Of a stretch of DNA of 64,000 nucleotides, positions 26,984 to 34,751 are shown piece after piece. The DNA comes from Zoogloeaceae bacterium (GTDB lineage Bacteria; Pseudomonadota; Gammaproteobacteria; Burkholderiales; Rhodocyclaceae). Where the stretch lies: positions 620,001 to 684,000 of the forward strand of contig JACKLY010000001.1 of the NCBI GenBank assembly GCA_024235655.1, in the 5' to 3' direction. The position numbers and the translations under genes are program-made. Below the pieces are notes generated by a model. It saw only the letters and a list, made by a program, of their open reading frames with translations. It was not told where the DNA came from and ran no database searches. Each line of letters begins with the position of its first letter. Positions within the stretch are counted from its first letter, which is position 1.

Positions 26984-27885
26984 GCCAGGCGCTGGTCGAT
27001 GCATGGCTGGCAGAGCTCGCCGGTCAGCGTCGGCAATCGGCGCACACCATCGCGGCCTATCGCCGCGATCTATCTCTGCTGATCACTCTGGCGGACGCGC
27101 AGCCGCTGGTAGCACTGCAGGTGCACCACATCCGCCGCTATCTGGCCCAGCTGCATGCCCGTGGTTTGGGCGGGCGCTCACTGGCGCGCATCCTGTCCGC
27201 CTGGCGGGGTTTCTATCGCTGGCTGAATCTGCGCGGTGAGGCACCACAAAATCCCGTTGAAGGAGTACGTCCGCCAAAAAGCCCGAAGGCCCTGCCGCAC
27301 GCCCTCTCTCCCGATGAGGCCAATGCGCTGTTGACGCCCCTGGCTGCTGGGACGGAGGGCGCTCCGGATGTGCTGGACGTGCGCGATCAGGCCATCTTCG
27401 AGTTGTTCTATTCTTCCGGCCTGCGCCTTGCCGAGCTCGATGGTTTGAACATTGATTGCCTGGTCGATGTGGCTGCCGGGGAAATTCGTGTGCTCGGCAA
27501 GCGCAACAAGACCCGCATTGTTCCAGTCGGGGCCAAGGCGCGTGAGGCGCTGGCGGCGTGGATTGGCCGCCGGGCTGAACTGGCCGGGGCCGATGAGCCG
27601 GCCTTGTTCGTCGGGCGCCATGGCAGGCGCCTGTCGATGCGCATGATCCAGAACCGGCTCAAGCGCCGCGCCGAGTTGCTTGGTTTGCCGATGCACGTGC
27701 ATCCGCACATGCTGCGGCATTCCTTCGCCTCGCATGTGCTGCAGTCTTCCGGTGACCTGCGCGCCGTTCAGGAAATGCTTGGCCACGCGAGCATCGCCTC
27801 GACGCAGGTTTACACCCATCTGGATTTCCAGCATCTGGCCAAGGTTTACGATGCGGCGCATCCGCGGGCGAAGAAAAAGACTTGA
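26980..27885 (+). CDS. xerC: Site-specific tyrosine recombinase XerC
   Basis: XerC, with XerD, resolves chromosome dimers at dif during division. The 301-residue protein has an N-terminal SAM-like DNA-binding domain (1-90) and the catalytic domain with R149 (GLRLAEL), H243-x-x-R246 (HMLRH), H269 and the nucleophile Y278 (VYTHLD). The context with dapF and DUF484 is that of the housekeeping xerC, not an integrase of a mobile element. The ATG overlaps the upstream stop. Confidence 0.96.
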   Translation: MSQALVDAWLAELAGQRRQSAHTIAAYRRDLSLLITLADAQPLVALQVHHIRRYLAQLHARGLGGRSLARILSAWRGFYRWLNLRGEAPQNPVEGVRPPKSPKALPHALSPDEANALLTPLAAGTEGAPDVLDVRDQAIFELFYSSGLRLAELDGLNIDCLVDVAAGEIRVLGKRNKTRIVPVGAKAREALAAWIGRRAELAGADEPALFVGRHGRRLSMRMIQNRLKRRAELLGLPMHVHPHMLRHSFASHVLQSSGDLRAVQEMLGHASIASTQVYTHLDFQHLAKVYDAAHPRAKKKT

Positions 27886-27900
27886 GCCTGTAGCCGTCCC

Positions 27901-28419
27901 CTATTCCAGAAAAACCAGCCGGACACGTTCCAGCGCAGTCAATTCTGACCACCATTCCTGTGCACTTCGGAATGATCTGAGGCCAATCTCGGTGAGAAAG
28001 AAAAAACGCAGGTTGGGAACCCAGTGCGGCTCATCGCTGGGAGCACACCAGCCAGCGCGCAGCATGATCTGACCGATGACCCGCGGATAGGCGGTGCCCG
28101 GTACGAGAACCGGCTCAATGGCGACTTGCCCTTCCCAATTGGCAGGATTACGCAAATCCTGAAACCACGCTTCGCGCTCATCGTCGCGCTCGAAATGTTT
28201 GGCCAGCGATGGAATTCGTCGTTCCACCACCATGGCTTCCCCGCCTGCCATTGCCCGCAGGGCACGGAACAACTGGTAGCGGGTGCCTTGCAGAGTGCCG
28301 GCATTCATCGTGGCAAGCGGTGTGCTGGCGGGGCGGGGCAGGGGCTGTGCTTTGCCGGTGGGCCGGGCATGGCGTAGGCGGTGCTGCAGCAGATGGTCGG
28401 TGGCGACAAAAAAGAACAT
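27901..28419 (-). CDS. Conserved-looking hypothetical protein
   Basis: I do not recognise this 172-residue protein. It has no signal peptide or membrane helix. The first 40 residues are basic and Pro-rich; the rest is well mixed, with VVERRIPSLAKHFERDDERE, WFQDLRNPANWEG and a hydrophobic VPNLRFFFLTEIGLRSF segment near the C-terminus. The ATG at 28419 has a strong GGAGG 9 nt upstream, and the codon use fits the neighbours, so it is very probably a real gene. It ends tail to tail with xerC and is separated by 118 nt from the Rieske gene upstream. Confidence 0.75.
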   Translation of the reverse strand: MFFFVATDHLLQHRLRHARPTGKAQPLPRPASTPLATMNAGTLQGTRYQLFRALRAMAGGEAMVVERRIPSLAKHFERDDEREAWFQDLRNPANWEGQVAIEPVLVPGTAYPRVIGQIMLRAGWCAPSDEPHWVPNLRFFFLTEIGLRSFRSAQEWWSELTALERVRLVFLE

Positions 28420-28537
28420 GATTGGCCCCTCCGTCGATTAGGGACTGCCCGAGACGGAATATCCCGGAACAGAACTTAATCATAGACCGCCGGTTGGCTA
28501 ACTCAAGGTGCCGTTATGTGTCCTTGCTGCGGCTGGC

Positions 28538-29068
28538 TCAGGCATCCGCACCAATGGTGATTGTGTTCTCGCCATCGAAGCGGTAGGCAGGAATTACCAG
28601 GTTGGCTTGCGCCGGCCCGACCTTGAAAACGCGGCCAGCGAGATCGTACTTTGACGTGTGGCAAGGGCACAGGAAATGGTCGCCGTTCAATGCCGGGGTA
28701 CAGCCCTGATGGGTGCACAGGCCGATGGCGACAAAGATTTCCGGGCGCAATGAGCGCAGCGGGTTCTGGCAGGCATCGGGCTGCAGCGAGGCTTTTGAAT
28801 CCGGATCGGCCAGATCGTTGTTCGGTTTTGCCAGTGCGGCAAGCATGTGCTCGCTACGTCGCAGCAGCCACACCGGCTTGCCCTGCCATTCCACGGTCTT
28901 CAACTTGCCGGCAACGAGGCTGGCGAGGTCTACGGCCAGTGGCGAGCCGTGCGGCCAGGAACGGGTGGCATGGTGTTGCTGCGACAGGAACAGGGCGCCA
29001 CCACCGGCGGCACATGCGCCGGCAGCGATGACGATACGTCGGCGCTGACTCTTGCTGGCGTGATCCAT
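28538..29068 (-). CDS. Solitary Rieske [2Fe-2S] protein
   Basis: The 176-residue product has an N-terminal twin-arginine-like start (SQRRRIVIAAG) leading to a hydrophobic anchor (about 11-30) and a C-terminal Rieske domain. Cluster ligands are C118 and H120 (CTHQGC) and C134 and H137 (CPCH); C123 and C136 can form the usual disulfide. It resembles the Rieske subunit of cytochrome bc1, but no cytochrome b or c1 gene lies near it. It therefore may be an orphan electron carrier or an alternative subunit. The ATG at 29068 has GGGGAG upstream. It is divergent from rlmI with a 51-nt gap. Confidence 0.88.
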   Translation of the reverse strand: MDHASKSQRRRIVIAAGACAAGGGALFLSQQHHATRSWPHGSPLAVDLASLVAGKLKTVEWQGKPVWLLRRSEHMLAALAKPNNDLADPDSKASLQPDACQNPLRSLRPEIFVAIGLCTHQGCTPALNGDHFLCPCHTSKYDLAGRVFKVGPAQANLVIPAYRFDGENTITIGADA

Positions 29069-29119
29069 TTCGCGTCTCTCCCCTCGCGGTGAAGCTGGCA
29101 GCGTAAAATGTCGGCCATC

Positions 29120-30310
29120 ATGACGCAACTACTATTGAAACCGGGCAAGGAGCGGTCGCTCTTTCGCCGTCATCCGTGGATCTTCGAAGGGGCGGTTGAG
29201 CGCCTCGACGGCAGGGCGCGACTGGGCGATACCGTTGATGTGGTCGATGCCAGCGGCCGTCGGCTGGCGCGGGCAGCGTGGAGCCCGCAATCGAAGATCC
29301 GGGCGCGGGTGTGGAGCTTCAACCCGGACGAGACGATCGACGATGCCTTTTTCAAGCGCCGTGTCTCGGCTGCCGTGGGCCGTCGTCTGGCCATGCCGCA
29401 ACTGGCCGGGCAGGAGGGCATGCGCCTGCTGCATGGCGAGTCGGATGGCTTGCCCGGCGTCATCGCCGACCGCTATGGCGACACTATTTGCCTGCAACTG
29501 ACCGCAGCCGGTGCCGACAAGTGGCGTAAGGCCATCGTCGGGGCGCTGGTGGCTGCCACTGGGGTGGCCCGCATCTACGAACGTTCCGATTCCGACGTGC
29601 GCAAGCTTGAGGGGCTGGAGCCGGTCACCGGTTGGCTGCATGGTGACGCCCCGGCTGAAGCCCTGTCGATCGACGAGAACGGTGTCCGTCTTGGTGTTGA
29701 TGTGGTGGCCGGGCACAAGACCGGCTTCTATCTCGATCAGCGGGCCAACCGGCTGCTGACACGGGCGCTGGCTTCCGGCAAGTCGGTGCTCAACTGTTTC
29801 TGCTACACCGGTGGTTTTTCGTTGCAGGCGCTGGCCGGCGGCGCGGCCAGCGTGCTGTCGATTGATTCGTCCGGCCCGGCCCTGGCCAGTGCGCGCAACA
29901 ACCTGGCGCTCAACCCGCAGCTTGATGCGAGCCGTGCCGAATGGCTGGAGGCCGATGTGTTCGAAGCGCTGCGGACGTTCCGCAAGGAAAACCGCAGCTT
30001 CGACCTGATCGTGCTCGACCCGCCCAAGTTCGCCCCCTCGGCGGCCCACGCCGAGCGCGCTGCCCGTGCCTACAAGGACATCAACCTGATGGGGTTTCGC
30101 CTGCTCAATCCCGGCGGCTACCTGATGACCTATTCGTGTTCCGGTGGCATCGGCCCCGAGCTGTTCCAGAAAATCGTGGCCGGGGCGGCGGTGGATGCCC
30201 ACCGTGACGCACGGGTACTGGAGCGCCTGTCGGCCGGGCCGGACCATCCGGTGGCACTGCATTTTCCCGAGGGCGAATACCTCAAGGGTCTGCTGATCCA
30301 GGCCGACTGA
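29120..30310 (+). CDS. rlmI: 23S rRNA m5C methyltransferase RlmI
   Basis: RlmI methylates C1962 of 23S rRNA using SAM. The 396-residue protein has an N-terminal PUA domain (about 1-75) and a class I methyltransferase domain with NCFCYTGGFSL as the SAM site, VLDPPKF as motif IV and YSCSGG with the catalytic Cys. The start was placed at ATG 29120 because MTQLLLKPGKERSLFRRHPW matches the family start; ATG 29108 would add four residues. There is no clear ribosome binding site for either. Confidence 0.92.
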   Translation: MTQLLLKPGKERSLFRRHPWIFEGAVERLDGRARLGDTVDVVDASGRRLARAAWSPQSKIRARVWSFNPDETIDDAFFKRRVSAAVGRRLAMPQLAGQEGMRLLHGESDGLPGVIADRYGDTICLQLTAAGADKWRKAIVGALVAATGVARIYERSDSDVRKLEGLEPVTGWLHGDAPAEALSIDENGVRLGVDVVAGHKTGFYLDQRANRLLTRALASGKSVLNCFCYTGGFSLQALAGGAASVLSIDSSGPALASARNNLALNPQLDASRAEWLEADVFEALRTFRKENRSFDLIVLDPPKFAPSAAHAERAARAYKDINLMGFRLLNPGGYLMTYSCSGGIGPELFQKIVAGAAVDAHRDARVLERLSAGPDHPVALHFPEGEYLKGLLIQAD

Positions 30311-30336
30311 GCGACGTCATCTAACCCGGTTGTACT

Positions 30337-30351
30337 TGCAACAGCGTTGCA
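30337..30351. promoter_or_regulatory. Palindrome ahead of the zinc operon, candidate Zur operator
   Basis: A perfect inverted repeat TGCAAC-AGC-GTTGCA lies 33 nt before the start of the Fur-family gene. A possible -35 TTGCAT (30348-30353) overlaps it, with TCTAAT (30370-30375) 16 nt further on. Fur-family regulators bind such dyads, so autoregulation by the downstream gene is plausible. Confidence 0.5.
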
Positions 30352-30383
30352 TTTGCATCGAGCTCATGGTCTAATCCGGCGCC

Positions 30384-30833
30384 ATGCCGGAACTTCCTCC
30401 TCACCATCCGCCAGTCGGCCGCAGCAAGCCGGCTGAACGCATTCGTGCCGCCGGTGCGCGTGCCACGCCGGCGCGCATCCGCGTCCTTGAACTGCTGACC
30501 GCTGCCGCCAGCCCGCAGTCGCACCACGAAATCGAACTGGCGCTCGGTGCCGACAGCCTCGATCGTGTCACGCTCTATCGTGTGCTCGACTGGCTGGTCG
30601 AGGCGGGCCTCGCCGTCAAGCATGTCGACGAGCGCCGCGTCTGGCGTTTCGCCCTGGCCAGCGGCGGCGAGCACGGTGGGCATGCGCATTTTCGTTGCGA
30701 TTGCTGCAGCCGTGTCTACTGCCTTGACGTGCCGGCACCGCAGCCCCCCGATCTGCCACGCGGCTTTACGCTGGCGCGTGCCGAGCTCGATCTCACCGGC
30801 CGCTGCGCCGTGTGCAACCGGAGTGTGAAATGA
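30384..30833 (+). CDS. zur: Fur-family transcriptional regulator, Zur type
   Basis: This 149-residue regulator has the Fur fold: an N-terminal winged helix (ARATPARIRVLELL, then DRVTLYRVLDWLVEAGL) and a C-terminal dimerisation domain with HAHFRCDCCSRVYC and a CAVC pair for structural zinc. It should repress zinc uptake genes when zinc is plentiful. The Zur assignment rests on the operon: two COG0523 GTPases and a ZnuACB-type transporter follow. Its stop overlaps the next start (ATGA), and a dyad lies in its promoter region. Confidence 0.88.
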   Translation: MPELPPHHPPVGRSKPAERIRAAGARATPARIRVLELLTAAASPQSHHEIELALGADSLDRVTLYRVLDWLVEAGLAVKHVDERRVWRFALASGGEHGGHAHFRCDCCSRVYCLDVPAPQPPDLPRGFTLARAELDLTGRCAVCNRSVK

Positions 30834-31831
30834 ATCCCGCCGGCGATGGCGCACTCCCGTCCAGCGGGCCTTGCCCGGTCACCATCCTGACCGGCTTCCT
30901 CGGCAGTGGCAAAACGACTCTGCTCAACCGTATCCTGAGTGAGCGCCACGGCGAAAAGATTGCCGTCATCGAGAACGAGTTCGGTGAGGTCGGGATCGAC
31001 AACGAACTGTTGTTGTCTGCCGACGACCAGATCGTCGAGATGAACAATGGCTGCATCTGCTGCACGGTGCGTGGTGACCTCATCCGCATCCTTGGCGAAC
31101 TGATGGACAAGCGCGATGCCGGCATTCTCGCCTTCGATCGTGTCATCATCGAGACGACCGGGCTCGCCGAGCCGGGGCCGGTGGCGCAGACCTTCTTCAT
31201 GGACGAGACCATTGCACAGCGCTACCTGCTCGATGCGGTGGTGACGCTGGTTGACAGCGTGCATGCCGGTCAGCAGCTCGACGAACACGAGGCGGCGCAA
31301 TCGCAGGTAGGTTTTGCCGATCGCCTGCTGCTCTCGAAGACCGATCTGGTCGAACCTGATGCGCTCAACACGCTGCAGGAGCGGCTGGCAGCCATGAATC
31401 CGCGTGCTGCGCAGCATGCCGTGCACTTCGGCCAGATGCCGCTCACCGAACTGCTCGATATCCGTGGCTTCAACCTCAATGCCACGCTGGAGATCGAACC
31501 CGGCTTTCTCGCCCACGCCCATCACCACCACGACGACCGCATCGGCTCCGTGGTTTTCCGCGCAGACCGTGATTTCGATGGCGCCAAGCTGCAGGATTTC
31601 ATTGGCGGCATCGTCCGCGTCTTCGGTGACGACCTGATGCGCTACAAGGGTGTCATGGCGGTAGACGATCTGCCCTATCGCGTCATCCTGCAGGGAGTGC
31701 ACATGCTGATGGGCGCCAGCCCCGGCCAGTCGTGGGACGATGCGCCGCGAGTCTCGACGCTTGTCTTCATCGGCCGTGACCTGCCGCGCGAGATCATCCT
31801 TACCGGCTTGCAACAATGCCTGCGCCCCTAG
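30830..31831 (+). CDS. COG0523 (CobW-type) metal GTPase 1
   Basis: The 333-residue protein is a G3E GTPase likely acting as a zinc metallochaperone in the cytosol. Walker A is GFLGSGKTT (22-30), the metal-binding CXCC is C75-C78 (GCICC), the guanine motif lies in SKTD, and a His-rich stretch HAHHHHDD (about residues 227-234) precedes the C-terminal CobW_C domain. The ATG at 30830 overlaps the regulator's stop. Placement in a Zur-led operon supports use under zinc shortage. Confidence 0.92.
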   Translation: MNPAGDGALPSSGPCPVTILTGFLGSGKTTLLNRILSERHGEKIAVIENEFGEVGIDNELLLSADDQIVEMNNGCICCTVRGDLIRILGELMDKRDAGILAFDRVIIETTGLAEPGPVAQTFFMDETIAQRYLLDAVVTLVDSVHAGQQLDEHEAAQSQVGFADRLLLSKTDLVEPDALNTLQERLAAMNPRAAQHAVHFGQMPLTELLDIRGFNLNATLEIEPGFLAHAHHHHDDRIGSVVFRADRDFDGAKLQDFIGGIVRVFGDDLMRYKGVMAVDDLPYRVILQGVHMLMGASPGQSWDDAPRVSTLVFIGRDLPREIILTGLQQCLRP

Positions 31832-32883
31832 ACCCGCTCCGGGTGATCCCGGTGACCGTGCTCACCGGCTTTCTCGGTGCCGGCAAAACCACGTTGCTCA
31901 ATCACCTGCTGAAGCAGCCGGCAATGGCAGATGCCGCCGTATTGATCAACGAGTTTGGCGAGGTCGGTATCGACCATCATCTGGTCGACAAGATTGACGA
32001 CAATCTTGTCCTGCTTGATTCCGGGTGTCTCTGCTGCAGTGTGCGCGGCGACCTGACGCGCAGTCTGCGCGACCTTTTCATGAAGCGGCTGCGGCGTGAA
32101 ATTCCAGCTTTTTCGCGGGTGCTGATCGAGACTACCGGACTTGCTGATCCGGCGCCGGTAATCTACACGCTGATGGAGGATTTCTTCATCGCCGAGCGTT
32201 TCCGTAGCGACGGCATCATCACCGCGGTCGATGTATCACATGCCGAAACACAGTTGTCGCGGCACCTGGAAGCGGTCAAGCAGGTGACCATGGCGGATCG
32301 ACTATTGCTGACCAAATGCGACCTGGCGAGCGCCGAACAGGTGCTGCGGGTCGGTCGCCGCATCGCCCGGCTCAATCCGGGGGCGCCGCAGATCGAAGTG
32401 CGGCAAGGCGAGGTCGACGCAGCAATGCTGACCGGTAGCGGGCTCTATGACCCGGCCAGCAAGACCGCCGATGTTCGTCGCTGGCTGGCCGAGGAGGCCG
32501 TGCGTGCGGGGGGCGATGCGACGCAGGGCAACGCACATTCGCATGACCCCAATCGCCACGATGCACTGGTGCACAGTTTCGTGCTGCGTTTCAGGGAACC
32601 CTTTGCCTGGGGCGAGTTTGCCGAAGCCATGGATGTCCTGCTGTCGACCTGCGGTGACCGCATCCTGCGCGTCAAGGGCTTGCTCAATATTGCGGGGGAA
32701 GCAGCGCCACGTGTCATTCATTGCGTCCAGCACGTGCGCTACCCGGCCGCTGAGTTGCCGGCCTGGCCGGATGATGACCGGCACTCCCGGCTGGTTTTCA
32801 TCGTCCGCAATTTCCAGCGTGAATACGTCGAGAAAGCCTTTGCCATGTTCTGCGACCAGATGCCGGCAAGTGGGGCCGACTGA
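31816..32883 (+). CDS. COG0523 (CobW-type) metal GTPase 2
   Basis: A second G3E GTPase of 355 residues with Walker A GFLGAGKTT (18-26), CXCC at C71-C74 (GCLCC), TKCD as the guanine motif and a short HSHDPNRHD segment before the C-terminal domain. It overlaps the end of the first GTPase gene by 16 nt. The two proteins differ clearly, so they are not a recent duplication and may serve different client proteins or metals. Confidence 0.92.
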   Translation: MPAPLDPLRVIPVTVLTGFLGAGKTTLLNHLLKQPAMADAAVLINEFGEVGIDHHLVDKIDDNLVLLDSGCLCCSVRGDLTRSLRDLFMKRLRREIPAFSRVLIETTGLADPAPVIYTLMEDFFIAERFRSDGIITAVDVSHAETQLSRHLEAVKQVTMADRLLLTKCDLASAEQVLRVGRRIARLNPGAPQIEVRQGEVDAAMLTGSGLYDPASKTADVRRWLAEEAVRAGGDATQGNAHSHDPNRHDALVHSFVLRFREPFAWGEFAEAMDVLLSTCGDRILRVKGLLNIAGEAAPRVIHCVQHVRYPAAELPAWPDDDRHSRLVFIVRNFQREYVEKAFAMFCDQMPASGAD

Positions 32884-33194
32884 TGCGCAATAATGGCTTG
32901 CCCGGCAGGCGCTACCTGATGCAAGGCCTGCGTTCGTGGCTACTGGCAGCAAGCCTGATCTTTGCTCAGGTAGCCATGCTGGCGCATGCTGCGGAGCATG
33001 TGGCTGCCGAGCCGGTTTCCCATGTCTGTATCGTCTGCCTGTCAGGCCACAATGCGGCAGGAGCTCCACCGCCGGCAGCCTTTTCAATGCCTGTCATGCC
33101 GACTTCGGGTGCTTTCCCGGCGATTTCGGCCATTGCCGTTCCTTTTGCGTTCCCTGTTGTTTTCTACCCCGCGCGCGGGCCACCTTCTGCCTGA
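32883..33194 (+). CDS. Small secreted or membrane-anchored protein in the zinc operon
   Basis: This 103-residue protein has a basic N-terminus followed by a hydrophobic segment (WLLAASLIFAQVAMLAHA, about 19-36) that looks like a signal peptide. After it come HVCIVCLSGH, a short CXXC with a His, and a Pro/Ala-rich hydrophobic tail. It resembles DUF2946-type small proteins often found in metal-uptake clusters, but I cannot name it. Its ATG overlaps the stop of the second GTPase gene. Confidence 0.7.
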   Translation: MRNNGLPGRRYLMQGLRSWLLAASLIFAQVAMLAHAAEHVAAEPVSHVCIVCLSGHNAAGAPPPAAFSMPVMPTSGAFPAISAIAVPFAFPVVFYPARGPPSA

Positions 33195-33248
33195 TTTTCC
33201 ATTGCCCTGCCGGCGCTATTTCGCCGGCATTGTCTTACTGAAAATCAG
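33191..33248 (+). promoter_or_regulatory. Intercistronic RNA fold from stop codon to next ribosome binding site
   Basis: A 9-bp perfect outer stem (CTGATTTTC at 33191-33199 with GAAAATCAG at 33240-33248) encloses an 8-bp hairpin (TGCCGGCG/CGCCGGCA, 33208-33229). The left arm contains the stop codon TGA (33192-33194) of the small gene and the right arm reaches into the AGGAG (33247-33251) of the porin-like gene. It could couple or dampen translation. Pairing is seen; function is inference. Confidence 0.55.
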
Positions 33249-33256
33249 GAGTCACC

Positions 33257-34693
33257 ATGAACACACCATCACTGGCGGCGCTCGCCTGCGCGCTGCCGAT
33301 TTGCCTGTCGCCGCTGGCCGGGCATGCCGCAAACGACGCCGATCTGGCCGAAATCCGCAAGCAACTGCAGCAGATAAAGGATGCCTACGAACAGCGCATC
33401 GCCACGCTTGAAAGCAAACTGGCCAAGGCCGAGGGTACAGCCACCACGGTAGCGACGACGGCCAGGGAGGCTGAAACGCTTGCCCGTCAGGCCAGTCTGC
33501 GCCCACCGGCTACAGCGCCCGCCAGCGGCTTCAATCCGGAAGTCTCGCTGATTCTGCAAGGGCAGTACCGCAAGATGAAGGATGTCGAACATCGGCAGAT
33601 CAGTGGTTTCTGGCCAGGCACGACGCACGATCATGACGACGATCACAACCACGGCGCCAGCCAGCGTGGTTTATCGATCGATCACACCGAACTGGTGTTC
33701 GAGGCCAATATCGACCCGTACTGGCGCGGCAAGGCCGTCTTTGCGATGGCAGACGGCGAGGTGGAGACCGAAGAGGCGTATTTCCAGTCGCTGGCTCTCG
33801 GTCATGGATTTGGTCTGAAAGGTGGGCGCATCCGTTCCGGAATCGGTTATCTCAACGAGCAGCATGCCCATGCCTGGGACTTCTCCGATGCGCCACTGAT
33901 GTACAGCGCCATGTTCGGTGAGCATGCGAACTACACCGCCGATGGTGCGCAGCTCAAATGGGTCGCCCCGACGCCATTTTTCCTCGAGTTCGGCACCGAG
34001 ATCGGCCGCGGTGCGAAGTTCCCCGGCACCGATCGCAACGGCAATGGCATTGGCGACGGAACCTTGTTCGTTCATGTCGGCGACGATATCGGTGCCAGCA
34101 ACAGCTGGCGTGCAGGCCTCTCTTACCTGCAGACAAAGGCCAAGGGTCGCAGTTCCGGCGATGGATTCTTCACCGCCGCCGATGGCTCCGATGCGGTCGG
34201 CATCTTCGACGGCAAGTCGAAAACGATGATTGCCGATTTCGTATGGAAATGGTCGCCGAACGGCAATCCGAAATACCGCAACTTCAAGTTGCAGGGCGAG
34301 TACTTCCAGCGCCAGGAAAAGGGCTCGCTTGATTGCCAGGACGACGATGAAAACCCCTGCAACGGCGGTGCGGGTGTGCTCAGCGATTACAAGACCCGGC
34401 AGTCCGGTTGGTACCTGCAGGGGGTTTATCAGTTCACGTCGAACTGGCGTGTCGGCCTGCGCTACGACCGGCTTGATTCTGGCAGCCGCAAGTTCTACGA
34501 GAACACGGCCAATATCGAAGCCGACAACTACCGGCCGAAACGTGTGACGCTGATGGCCGATTACAGCTGGAGCGAGTTCTCGCGCATGCGCCTGCAGTTT
34601 GCACAGGACAAGTCAATGCAGGGGGTCACCGATAACCAGGTCTGGCTGCAGTACATCATGAGTCTGGGCGCCCATGGGGCCCATAAATTCTGA
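33257..34693 (+). CDS. Porin-like outer membrane protein with His-rich loop (zinc operon)
   Basis: The 478-residue product has a signal peptide (cleavage likely after AGHA, residue 24), a periplasmic coiled coil (about 27-80, as in trimeric porins), and a beta-rich C-terminal barrel with alternating aromatic strands ending in Phe. A metal-binding loop THDHDDDHNHG lies at 123-133. It is probably an outer-membrane channel that admits zinc when it is scarce. The AGGAG at 33247-33251 supports the start. It lies between the GTPase genes and znuA. Confidence 0.82.
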   Translation: MNTPSLAALACALPICLSPLAGHAANDADLAEIRKQLQQIKDAYEQRIATLESKLAKAEGTATTVATTAREAETLARQASLRPPATAPASGFNPEVSLILQGQYRKMKDVEHRQISGFWPGTTHDHDDDHNHGASQRGLSIDHTELVFEANIDPYWRGKAVFAMADGEVETEEAYFQSLALGHGFGLKGGRIRSGIGYLNEQHAHAWDFSDAPLMYSAMFGEHANYTADGAQLKWVAPTPFFLEFGTEIGRGAKFPGTDRNGNGIGDGTLFVHVGDDIGASNSWRAGLSYLQTKAKGRSSGDGFFTAADGSDAVGIFDGKSKTMIADFVWKWSPNGNPKYRNFKLQGEYFQRQEKGSLDCQDDDENPCNGGAGVLSDYKTRQSGWYLQGVYQFTSNWRVGLRYDRLDSGSRKFYENTANIEADNYRPKRVTLMADYSWSEFSRMRLQFAQDKSMQGVTDNQVWLQYIMSLGAHGAHKF

Positions 34694-34719
34694 GTAGGGG
34701 ATGCGGTCATCTCCGACTC
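34692..34719 (+). promoter_or_regulatory. Stem-loop between the porin-like gene and znuA
   Basis: GAGT-A-GGGGATG pairs with CATCTCC-G-ACTC around a CGGT loop; there is one mismatch and one G-T pair. It begins within the stop codon of the porin-like gene. No T run follows, so it more likely protects or processes the mRNA than terminates it. Confidence 0.4.
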
Positions 34720-34751
34720 GGAACGCTCGCTCAATAAATGAGGAAAATTGC

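Noticed and set aside
26980..27885. Tyrosine recombinase as sign of a mobile element
   Set aside because: The dapF-DUF484-xerC context and full XerC motifs show the housekeeping recombinase; no attachment site or phage genes nearby.
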